DNA of 64,000 nt from Punica granatum. Lineage: Eukaryota > Streptophyta > Magnoliopsida > Myrtales > Lythraceae. Below are positions 1-10,266 of this stretch, piece by piece. A program made the translations under genes and the position numbers. Below the pieces are notes generated by a model. The model was given only the letters and a program-made list of their open reading frames with translations, ran no database searches and was not told where the DNA came from. Position 1 is the stretch's first letter. Each line of letters starts with the position of its first letter. The stretch lies in NCBI RefSeq assembly GCF_007655135.1, contig NC_045132.1, forward strand, positions 7,130,001-7,194,000. The letters run 5' to 3'.

Positions 1-2243
1 TTCTTTATGAGGAACTTGGTCCAAGCGAATCGAGCTCCCAACCATTGAAACTGATCCGATGAGCAGAGTGATCCTATGAACCACAGTTTAGAGAGAGGGG
101 GAAACAGAGGGTGGCGATGGGGGCACACTGCCAGCCACCGCTGACCCGGGCGATGTCCTCGGGGTCCCAAAGGTCGCTGTTGAACTCGCCTGTGGCAGTG
201 GTGATGGCGGCGGTGACAGTGCCCTCCGCTCCCTCCCGAATTTGTTTTTCAATTTTTATTTTCCAATTTTTCAAAAATAATTTTTTTTAGAAAAATTGGA
301 AAATCTGATGGAAAATAATGAAAATAACAGAAAACGGACGAACAACGAAAACCACCTATAATTACCCATAAACAAGACATAAGAAAGCTCGTGCTTTGAT
401 TTATGATAACTTTCATTTCTGGGTAAATTGCATAAAGAAATGCGGGAGTTTCGGAATTCCCAATTTTATTACGTACTTTCAAAGGGATTTATCAAAAAAA
501 CATTCTGTCTAACTTTGAGTATTGCTATATCCTACTCATAATCAACTTAAAAATTCTCGTAATTCAAAATTCACTCACAATGATATAAGTTGTAATCTAC
601 ACAATATTCAAGATTATTTAATAGATGTGAGTGAGATTTGGAATCATGAGGACTTTTAGGCACACTACTTTCGAGAATTTAGTATTTTTGTTCCAGAATT
701 ATCACCGTCATTAAAGGCCGTTAAATTTGCATGTTAATCAATTCAGAAAAAGACCAAGCCGAGGCCGTTAAATTTGCACGTTAATAATTCAGAAAAAAGA
801 CCAAGGCTTTTCACTTTGTTTCAATGAAGCTCATTTTCCTGCTCCCCTCCTCACTCCATTCACGTCCCCACTGCCTCCAGCAATCAACGGCCTATATAAA
901 AAAAAAAAATCTCTGACAAAATGCAATTCGTCGGCGAGCCATATATCTTGATGATTTGTGGCTAGAGCACAGTGAGTCGGGTGGCTAGGTGTTGCAAGCG
1001 AGCCACCTGGTTTATGCTTCTCAACATTTTATAGTTTTCTTTTCGCCTTACTTCTCATTCTCCAAACTTATAATTCGTTATAGGCCTTTAGAAAAGTGTT
1101 TGGCCAGAGAAAGTAAATTCTTTTTGGTATAAAATATTTTTACTAGGAATTATTTATCGAAACTTTTGGAGTAAATTTTTTCATATTTAAATGTTGGGGA
1201 ATGAAAATTTGGAGGCAAGAAAAGATATTGGCAGTAGCTTGGATGCTTTCTCTAAATAAAAGTTGGAAATTTTTTACGTGTATTCTATTTCCGTTGAAGG
1301 AAAAAAAAAAGTCATATATTCTATTTAGGGATTCTGGAGCCGTATAAAACTATTTAATTCTTTCTTTGAGTTTGATGGTCAGGTTTTTTGAGCTAATAAG
1401 TCCTAACCTAATCTTTTCGACCAATCCAGTGGCCATCTACATGCACCACGTTTATAGTGTGTTTGGGATTATTTTAGAGAGGAAGAGTAGAGGGGAGGAG
1501 AGAAGAAGAGAAGAGAGGAGAGAAGATATAAGGGGAGTAGAAGAGGGGAAATGGAGGGAGAGAAAGAAGTTGATATAATAGATAGAGAGCGAGGAAAGGG
1601 AAGAGAGAGATCTCGACGACAACGAGACGGTCGATAGGAAAGATGAGTCGGACACCAACAGACTGTTGAGCAAGGCTTCGAAAGCTGGGAGTTGCGGGGA
1701 CGTGAATGGAGGAAAGGAGAGACAAGGGGAAGAGCGAGAAGAAAAATGAGCTTATTTGAAAGAAAAGTAAAAAGTTTTGGATTTGAATTAATTAGCATAT
1801 TTTTATATCGTCCACCGTCGTGGAAATTGATTTTCCACAAACGGCTCATCTAATTGCACCACGTGTCCTATCTAACTTCAAAGATTAACACCGTTAGTTC
1901 TCAATTTGATTCTATCTTTTTTTAATTAAAATTTTACAAATTACCTTACATACAACATAGAGTTTCTAATTCAATTACAACTTGTTATAAGAAACTATCT
2001 CAATCAACATGTACAGAATATGCAAAAGTGATTTCTAGTGTTTTTTGCGCGTTGGTGCCTCCATTATTTTCATGTTTCAATGGATTTTGAATTCACCAGG
2101 AATATAAGCTTTTTGATGGTGAAAAGATGACAAAGTTTGAGAGTGGTTTATTTTAATTAAATTTCCTTACTTTCAATTATATAATCGTACATTTCATGAA
2201 ATAATACATCCCGTGTCTCTAATTAATTTTGTTAATCTTGTTT
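1..2243. other. Intergenic DNA, no gene recognised
   Basis: This stretch is AT-rich and no open frame resembles a protein I know. A GC-richer patch at about 100-240 carries a 66-codon minus-strand frame with no recognisable domain. A purine-rich tract lies at 1478-1612. Nothing else can be supported. Confidence 0.6.
1478..1612 (+). repeat. Purine-rich GA tract
   Basis: About 135 bases are almost only A and G on the plus strand, built from GAGA, GAAG and AGGAG words. This makes long but low-complexity frames (Ser/Leu-rich on minus, Arg/Glu-rich on plus) that should not be read as genes. Confidence 0.8.
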
Positions 2244-2259
2244 AGACCTCTGAATTTTT

Positions 2260-2444
2260 TTTTTTTGGTTTGAACCCTGAAATTCAGAAGTCCAATTACG
2301 ATCCGACTAATCCAGTCGAGCCAGCTCGGCCCACTAAGGGGTAAAGCTCTCATAGCGTAAATTTTCTGCATTCACAAAGTCTCGAACCCAAGATATTGCT
2401 TAAACGGAACAAGTACCGATCCGCTTGAACCAAATCACGTTGGT
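2260..2444 (-). mobile_element. tRNA-derived SINE, minus strand, with target-site duplication
   Basis: Read on the minus strand, this has a tRNA-like head with an A-box-like TGGTTCAAGCGG and a B-box-like GGGTTCGAGAC, a body with a GAGAGCTTTACCCCTTAGTGG segment, and a poly-A tail (the T run near 2260). It lies between near-identical direct repeats AGAYCTCTGAATTTTT at 2244-2259 and 2445-2460, the long duplication expected of LINE-mediated insertion. A related copy in the other orientation is at 6853-7039. It encodes no protein. Confidence 0.8.
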
Positions 2445-2460
2445 AGATCTCTGAATTTTT

Positions 2461-3919
2461 TAAATTTGTATATTCTTAGTGTAATTTAATGAATATATTA
2501 ATACCAAGACGATAAATATAAGATTATACATGTAAAGTTTAAAATTTAACGAAGAATTATTGTTTAGGATGTATAAGTATGAAAGGATGATTGAGAATCA
2601 ATCAATATATATATATATATATAGATATTTTGTATGCCTTTCGTGCAGTCATCTCATCAAAATTAAAATCGCCTTCTCTCGCGCTGACACGTCATCTAAA
2701 TTCTAAACCCTCTCAGGCGACACATCATCACCTTATAATTTTTAATTTTTAAGAATATCCAATGATATAATTCCAATATATAGTTTCCTATTGCGATATA
2801 ATTTTTTACTATTAATACATGTTATATAGGTTTTACACACGATGTCTTAAATATATCAATAGATTATATTATGAAAGTTTTCGTTTGATAAATAAAACAT
2901 ATATATATATATGGCTAATAGATATTCATGTAATGAAAAGTGATGCTTTCCTCAGTCAACAACTTCCTGATTTCTATTTTCATTCTATAATAAAGTTTGA
3001 GAACATTTACATATTCTATATAAATCTTCTTGGGATTTTTTCATTCAGTTTTCCAAAAGTATAACTATTTTCTCTATCTTCTCTCTTCGCGATTTTTCTA
3101 TTTCGCATAAAAATTCACAATATTTTTTTATTTGTAGGATACCAAATTTTGAGGTGCTATTTTTTGATTCGATCATTTATAGTTGTAAGTACTTTTCTAT
3201 TTTCTTTGTTCATTATGTTTCAATTCCGCATGAGAAATTGTACTTTTATTGATTATTTATTTATTTATAAGTTATAATATAGTAGATTGTCAAGTGTTAC
3301 AGTCATTTACCACATGTGAAAAGAAATAGGATCTAAGAATAATAACACCAGAACTATTAGAATGGATTGCTAGATCGTGGGATACGATAAGATTAGTATC
3401 TCTAATTACTTTGATTTCCTAAAATACTTATTTTCTTTTGTGAACAAAACAATTATCTTAGTTGTTTATTTAGTTGTCACCAAAGCATCGAATCAAAATC
3501 GATCATTCCATTGATTATTGTTGAGAAAATTAATTGATTTACCTCGACTATGTCATTAGATTATTCTCTTTTCTAGTTAATTGCTTTCCTAAAATAATTA
3601 TTTAAAATTGTACGTCTTGCTATATTTGAAAACCGACAAATTGCTTCTTTTTTCTTACAAATTGTTTTTTCGTTTTTAATGATATACTTTCAATTATTTC
3701 TAAGATATTAATCTTAGATTGTGTGATTTCAATTTAGGATATGAAAATCCTACTTAGGATATTAAAATCCCATCTTCGATGAAAGGTAGTGATCCTCCAA
3801 TAAACTCATTTAATTTTCAAGTGAAATAATTTCTTAATTCATAATATTTTCTTTAAAAAATATACGTAATGTATTTAATTTTAAATATTACTTTCTATTA
3901 GAAAAGTTTTAATAATTAT
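2461..3919. other. AT-rich intergenic DNA
   Basis: Very AT-rich with short AT dinucleotide runs near 2610 and 2900. No coding or RNA feature is recognised. Confidence 0.6.
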
Positions 3920-4111
3920 TCTCGTGCAACTCGCTGGTTCTCGTCTATTATACATTAAAAAATTCTCAAAAGGGTAGTCATTGTAATACTTATGGACCTC
4001 TTCTAGAGATTGAAACTCCATTCCGATAAATGATTCTACCCAACTCTTGATCATTGCCGCTTCTTTACTAAAGTCAAAGGCATCAGTAATCGCAGCATCC
4101 TCTTTAAGCAT
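3920..4111 (-). pseudogene. FAR1/FRS-like N-terminal fragment
   Basis: The minus-strand frame contains GMEFQSLEEVHKYYNDY, which matches the start of the FAR1 DNA-binding domain of plant FAR1/FHY3-related proteins (usual form: G-M-E-F-x-S-x-E-E-A-x-x-F-Y-N-x-Y). An acidic/Ser stretch precedes it, as in that family. The match runs only about 35 residues before turning into unrelated sequence and a stop. No zinc-ligand region, MULE-transposase core or SWIM domain follows. I read it as an exon remnant of a FAR1-related gene or of a MULE transposase. It is too short to separate the two. Confidence 0.5.
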
Positions 4112-6147
4112 TGCTTCTCATCAATATCACTTTCATCAATTTACTTCTCTTCCCATTAAAAACCCATGGGAAAGTAAAGGAGATGAAAGGATGAGCATGT
4201 GCAAGAAACTCTAGAAATCACTTTTGTATATTTTATGCACATCAATTGCGATCATTTCCTATAATAAGTTGCAACTGAATTAGGAACTCTATATTATATG
4301 TAAAGTAAATTTGTAAAGGTGGCTTCTTTGGAGCTTTGATAGAACCTGGCTTCTTCCAGAACCCTTGTGTTAAGAAGAATTGTAAGGTGGATTGTAAATC
4401 CTAGAAAGCTTTTTCTAACCAATCCTTAATGCTTTGATGATCGGCCCGTGAAGCTGTAGCTCTTCTTCTCATGTAATAGTAGCATAAGGTTCCATCCATT
4501 TTCCATTATTTATAGTTCCAAAATACAATAACTCAATAAATTGAACTCATTGAGATCTTTATTCTTAATAATCTAATCAGCAGCCTAGGTAAACAAACAA
4601 ATATATTCATAAAAAAAATGAAGATCTGTTGCTAGGACGGAAATAAGGTGAAGTATACAAGCGGCCACAGTTACGAAATATCTTCATAAGCCATATAGGA
4701 ACATTTGCCCAATAACGTGGTGATCTATTCATTAAAAAAGAATGGTGATCTTACAGATGCATAAGGCTAAATATACAGTACCCCTGAATACATTTTCCAA
4801 CAATAATTTAACACACAAATCCAGCACGAAGAATGAAAATTTGCAGACTGAATTCGTCAATTTGTTCGACGACTTTCCAACCGTCAATGATGCACTTTTT
4901 TAAACCTTGACAAACTAATAATTACTATACATAATATATGTCAAAATAATCTATTTGACACCTTTTAACAAAGCTGAACCAGTAGTTAATCTAATGAGTA
5001 CATATTTCGGGCAGCTGATAATCAGCGCAAGGCTCACAAGAGATCCATATCTGTTTTGGATTATAACCATGTCATGATCCTCCATGAATTACATTTTCTA
5101 ATGGTATATGTTGGATGATTACCAGACCCAGTACCAAACATTTAAGACATCCTGGATATGTGCGTATGCTCTATGCCAAAAATAAAGAAAATATAAAATG
5201 GAAATATATATGCTCGAACCATCTTGGATTCCACCGATGGAGCGAGTCAACTGGGTTTCACTCAATTATGCAGAAATGGGAACTCCACAAAAAAATGGTG
5301 ACGACAAACCGGCCAAACATGACCAAAGTATGCAACACAAGGCTCCAATATAGATGACGAAAATAGTTTAGAGGGAATAGGTGTCAACTGTATTACCGTT
5401 ACAACTTGAGGAGATTGAACAACGTCAAAACATGCAACCACAAAACCTAAAAGCCCCCATCATGGGTCGGAAAGAATAAATAATCACCTCTCTGTTTCTT
5501 CCATTTGAGAGTCAAGTCCAGAACATCGGGTTTAACTTATTCAATCCATGGGTGTTCCGCTGGAATCTCTAATGCTTCGTTGTACTATGTTCTCCTGTCA
5601 CTGTCTCAGTCCACCAAAAGGGGGTAGGTATAAAAGGATAGTTGGGTCAAGAGGATGGGCATGGGTGCAGAACATGGTCAGTGGGTGGGACCAATCGCGG
5701 GCAGAGCACCAAACAATATTGTGCAGATGATCAGAAGTAGATCCTGCAGGAGGCACCTACCACAGGGGGATGGTTCTCCATGACAAGGGTGGTATCCGCA
5801 CAGACGATTAGCATTGGGAAGTAAATTGAGTGAAGTGCGTCAATAGCGACTGTTGGTTCATGCCCAGCACGACAAATTGTATTGGGGTAATAGAACGAAG
5901 GGTGGGGGCAACTGGCAGGAAAGGATTGCGGTACCGAGGAACTCGGCGATGGCGGGGGGAGGAGTGCCAGCGTGCTGTAGGGGGATGGTGGCACTTACAG
6001 GAATATAGAGAGGGGGGTGGATCGTGGAGTTTGAAGCCGGTTACAGTTTGCATTGGCCAGAGACAAATTGAAGAATTGAATGAGGAGGAGAAAGAAAAAT
6101 AGTTACAAATAATTTTGAAGCCGTCTGTTCACCCGAAGGGGCATGGG
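4112..6147. other. Intergenic DNA, no gene supported
   Basis: Several frames of 60-90 codons exist here (for example 5115-5357, 5548-5730 and overlapping frames at 5731-6102). They overlap each other on both strands, lack family motifs and have no clear splice context. The 5550-6090 part is GC-richer than its surroundings and could be a decayed gene or transposon piece. Confidence 0.5.
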
Positions 6148-6431
6148 TGTGTGTTTGGATTTTGAAAATTTTTTTAACTCAACTCGATTCAACTTCACTT
6201 ATTTTCAATTCAACAACACAATTATTACTTTAATCATTACTTTATATCAACTATTAATTATTTTTTCACACTTTTTCTCATAATGCAACAATACAATAAT
6301 TACTTAATTATTACATTATCTCAACTATTCATTACTTTTACACATTTTTTCTCATAATTCAACAACACAATCATTACAAACCAATTAAAATCAAAACTCA
6401 ACTCAACTCAATTCTAAATCTAAACACATTT
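6148..6431. mobile_element. MITE-like element, GTGTTTGGATTT termini
   Basis: The left end reads TGTGTGTTTGGATTTTGAAA and the right end, read inverted, AAATGTGTTTAGATTTAGAA. Both are followed inward by AACTCAAC/GAGTTGAG words. The interior is A+T-rich and has no coding capacity. Elements with similar ends occur at 26383-26573, 29401-29637 and 62366-62587. No clear target duplication was found, so the limits are approximate. Confidence 0.55.
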
Positions 6432-6852
6432 ATTCATTTATTTACTATCCAAACGTGTTAAAAACTGAAATTTGGACAGAATTCGTCTATTTCTTGATTG
6501 ACACAGATCTACTTACTTAGCTTGTCTAATTAAACGAGTCCAATTGTGTACATTTATGCATACCTATATGATACAACACGAATACCTAAAATGAATCCAT
6601 TCATGGAATATTTACACAATTAAAAACGATAAACACAAATTAAAACCAACTAAATTGTAAATACCATGATAACTATACAAAATTAGCATAATAAAGTACT
6701 AATAAACAAAGTTACGCTCATTATCCGATGAAAATATCACAACATACTTGATATAAGTTCATGAGCCAGAGACTAATACCCTCATAAATGGGTAAATAGG
6801 CTAATAAATTTAGTAACATGATAAAACATGTTTGACTAAATGGTATATTTCT

Positions 6853-7039
6853 AACCAACGTGGGTTGGGTCAAGCAGTTCATTACTTGATTCGCTTAAGT
6901 AGGATTTCGGATTCGAGTCATTTTGAATGCATAAAATACATGATATGAGAGCTTTACTTTTTAGTGGACCGACCAACTCGACTGGATTAGGCAGGGCCTA
7001 ATTAGGCTTCCAGATATTATGATTCACATTGAAAAAAAA
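6853..7039 (+). mobile_element. tRNA-derived SINE, plus strand
   Basis: This is a plus-strand relative of the SINE at 2260-2444. It starts ACCAACGTGGGTTGGGTCAA, has a B-box-like GGATTCGAGTC, shares the GAGAGCTTTACTTTTTAGTGG body segment and ends in an A-rich tail. Direct repeats of about 10 bases (TGGTATATTT at 6841 and TTGTATATTT at 7040) flank it. It has diverged more than a young copy would. Confidence 0.75.
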
Positions 7040-8207
7040 TTGTATATTTATGTTTATACTGGTTATACATGTTCAATCCGTTAAAATACTATTATTTATA
7101 CGGCTATGCAAATTCGATATGTTTAGACCGAAAACACATTTAGCCAAATTCGAACCCGTTTGATTACGTGTCGAATTCATGTACTGTTATGTGTCGTGTC
7201 AGAAAATATCAGCTCTAAGTGAGGGCATGCGACTTTACTCTATACCCTATTTATTCTTTTTTATAACACCCTTTCTCATGTATTGGGAAACCGAATCGAA
7301 TTAAGAATCGAACCGAAATTGTCTTTTGCCCTAACGTAGTTATCATCATCATCGTCCGTCTCCTTCCCTCATTCTCGCCTTCCCCGAGTAAACGACATGA
7401 CCAGTGACCTCCGTGGGCTTGCCGATCTCAGATGCCTCATTGTTGCGGGCCTCGGTCGAGAAAGATGATGAACAACGAGAGCAGCAGTCGAAGCGATGGT
7501 CCTCCTCCTCCTCTCCCGCAAGAGGTAATGGTCGAGATACTACTGAGGCTCCTGGTGAAGTGATTGTGCAGATTCAGGTGCGTTTCTACTCTATGGCGCT
7601 CCATCATCTCCGATTCCCAATTCGTCTCCTCCCACTTCGCTCGCTCCTCTACTCATCCGAAAATGCTACTTTTCGTGGATGAATATGCGGATATGCGTGG
7701 TACTTTTCCGGTGATGACGAAGGGCAAATTGCTCTTCTCCGTGGACTATCCTCATAATTATTCGGAGGAGGAGGAGAATATGCGCCTGATCGCGAGATAT
7801 CGCGGTCGAATTACCTCCGCGGGGATTACATCTCAGCGTCTGCACGAGTGATGAAGAAAAAATCCAAATTTGTAACCTGAGCACCGGAGAGTGCATTACC
7901 TTCAAAGCACCTTCGACCCATAATAACTGCTTTCTGGGTTACGACCCGGTTGAAAAGAAGTACAAGATTCTGAACTCGTGGTCGAACAGCTTTTATGATC
8001 GGATCAACATTCTAACTCTCGGCGAGAAGGAGTGGAGAAGGATAGATCCCAGTTTACCTAATTTAAGGTTCGAATCTAGTTTATGTATCGACGGGGTCAT
8101 GCATATGGTTTGTTGTGTTGAAGATGGAGAGGCCTATTTTATGTTATTTGATGTTAGGCTGGAAAATTTTCGAGTGATTCACTTCCCTGCAGAATTCATC
8201 TATTTTC

Positions 8208-8718
8208 GGGGTAATTACACTGATGGTCCAAAAAGTTTCACTAATGTATCAAGTTGGTTCAAAAAGTTTTTTTTTGCTACTTAATGGTACAAAATGTTTC
8301 AAAAGTGTAACATGATAGTACAAACCGTCAAATCGCAACTGACGCCGTCAAGCGACGCTGACGTGGCGCGCAAACGTGTCAGGTACGTGGCCGAAACAGT
8401 AACCTCTCTCTCTCTCTCTCTCTCTCTCTTCTTCTTCTTCTTCTTCTTCTTCTTCGGGAACAGGGCGAGGGAAGGGAGGAGCGGGAGGAGTGGGACGAGA
8501 AGAAGAAGATTAGAAGAAGAAGAAAGAGGGGGGAGAGAGAGAGAGAGAGAGAGGGGTTACTATTTCGGCCACGTCAGCGTCGCTTGACAGCGTCAGTTGC
8601 GATTTGACGGTTTGTACTATCATGTTACACTTTTGAAACATTTTATACCATCAAGTAGAAAAAAAAAAAATTTGGACCACCTTGATACATTAATAAAACT
8701 TTTTGGACCACTTACCCC
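8208..8718. mobile_element. Mutator-like MITE inside the F-box pseudogene
   Basis: The ends are inverted repeats that begin GGGGTAA on both sides and share GGTCCAAAAAGTTT and ATTAATGTATCAAG-type words. The inverted homology runs inward for roughly 150 bases, through a GACGCTGACGTGGC motif. The element is flanked by a perfect 9-bp duplication TCTATTTTC (8199-8207 and 8719-8727), the size made by Mutator-superfamily transposases. The centre holds CT/TTC and GA microsatellites. It has no transposase and must have been moved in trans. Confidence 0.9.
8403..8555. repeat. Microsatellites in the MITE core
   Basis: A (CT)n run passes into (TTC)n at about 8403-8456. After a purine-rich spacer a (GA)n run follows at about 8532-8553. 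The two tracts are roughly complementary, so they extend the hairpin potential of the surrounding element. Confidence 0.85.
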
Positions 8719-9131
8719 TCTATTTTCATAGTTATATGCATTTACTCGAATTCGGTGGGCATGCTGCTGTACTTGAATATTGTATTGCCCGCCAAACTAG
8801 ATTGTGGATGTTGGAGGATCCCCATAAGCAAGTCTGGAGCTGCAATGAATTTGTCCCGCCTCGTCACTTGGACGGTGGTTTGTCATTCGAGCAACGTTAC
8901 ATTGTTGGTGTCACTCACGCAGGTGAACTGGTGTTTGCACGCTTTCTATCTACGAAACGGTTTCGCTGTTATTTATACCACCTGGAGCATGCTACTTTGA
9001 GGAAAGCTAAGATCAGTGGGATATATGAACGTACGATTTCACTGACTCGTCGATATAATCATCGGGTGGATGCAGTTTGTTACCATGTGGAAAGTGCACG
9101 ATCATTACGAGACTTTCGCATGGACCAGTAA

Positions 9132-10266
9132 GGACACGGCCCCTTTTGTATGCCTCTTGTATGAGCTTCATACAGATATTGCTTGTGCATCTTTTGATTG
9201 TGTATTGCGTATGTTAACCACCCGACTGACTGCAGTATTCTATTATATCGAAATGAACAGATATTGCTGGCTTTGTTTCTTCGGTCCTCTTCAAGTCATA
9301 TAGAGTGAATAATACTGAATGAATTCGTGTTCATTTTTGTTGACCGTCCAGTGACTATAAGAACCCCTATCACCTTGATCCTTTCCTCCTGGCCTCTCGC
9401 TCTAAGTCACCCATTCTCTCTGTAGAAGCTCTCTCCAACCCTTCGCCAGAGGCTACAACGATCACTGTGCCTGTGCCGCAGCCACTGCATCCTTGCCAAG
9501 AATAGTAGGGTAGGAAAGAAGGATTAATGTGTATTAGAATGAAGGAAAACAGGGAAAACCTTCTTGTTGTCTGTTAATTACGTTTTCGTGGGTCAGTGTC
9601 ATCCCGTCCCGAATTACTGTCGAGAATGAGATCAGGTGTGGGTCGAAATAAGTCGCCAAAGTTTCTCATTCTAATTTATTTGTAGACCAAACCATCCCGC
9701 AGGTCTATATGATCTCCTGAATGGTACATATACTTACACACGTCTATAGTTGGAATTAATCAGTATTTAACAGCACGCGACCCAGTGCCATAATATTTCC
9801 CCTTAATAACCATACATAAAACACATTTTGCCATTCAGTGCCACTCTTAACGTAAATAGTTTTGTATCATGCAATCGAAGAGAATTAACTTACAGCCCGA
9901 TTCTATATGGTGTTATCAGAGAACGACATTCGAGGGAGCATAATTTGCTACCAAAATGAGATAGTGAAATTTTTTCAGCATGAAAGCTCAGCTGTTTGCT
10001 GGAACTGAACAGTCTTCTAAACCAATAGTCTAATGTGCTAGCACTAGGAAAAGGCTACCAAAAAACTTTGAGCCACAGGAACATCAAGGACATCAAGCCA
10101 TTCGGAAATACGTACAAACCAGAGACTGGCCCCCAACAATCATGAAAGCTACTGAGGTCCACAGACACTCGGGGCATTTGCTCAAGCACCTGATGTATAG
10201 CTCAAATCTGCCCATGCATGAATGTCATACTGTCGTGAGGAGAAGCAGTTTAGTGATTTATTCCGA
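9132..10266. other. Intergenic DNA between F-box pseudogene and ERA-like gene
   Basis: No gene is recognised. The part next to 10267 is presumably the 3' UTR and terminator region of the minus-strand ERA-like gene. A C-rich patch at about 9360-9490 has no recognisable protein. Confidence 0.55.

Larger units (their letters stand above)
7465..9131 (+). pseudogene. F-box / FBA-type protein pseudogene split by a MITE
   Basis: From the ATG at 7465 the frame gives a Ser-rich lead and an F-box start (LPQEVMVEILLRL), then hits TGA inside the F-box, just before LCRFRCVSTLWRSIISDSQF, the second half of the domain. The reading frame shifts near 7780-7855. It then resumes with a typical F-box-associated segment (TSDEEKIQICNLSTGE, then NCFLGYDPVEKKYKILNSW). 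At 8208-8718 a MITE interrupts it. If the element and one 9-bp target copy are ignored, the frame reads straight from PAEFIYF into HSYMHLLEFGG, so the insertion itself caused no shift. The C-terminal part (RLWMLEDPHKQVWS) is typical of FBA domains and ends at 9131. F-box proteins of this family recruit substrates to SCF ubiquitin ligases. With a stop in the F-box, this copy is almost certainly dead. Confidence 0.85.

Noticed and set aside
1452..1849. Three overlapping long frames of Ser/Leu-rich or Arg/Glu-rich composition
   Set aside because: They are produced by the purine-rich GA tract. Composition is low-complexity and no motif, splice site or conserved residue pattern is present.
5731..6102. 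Overlapping frames of 81-90 codons on both strands
   Set aside because: Mutually overlapping and without domain or splice context. They could be a decayed GC-rich gene piece, but nothing supports a call.
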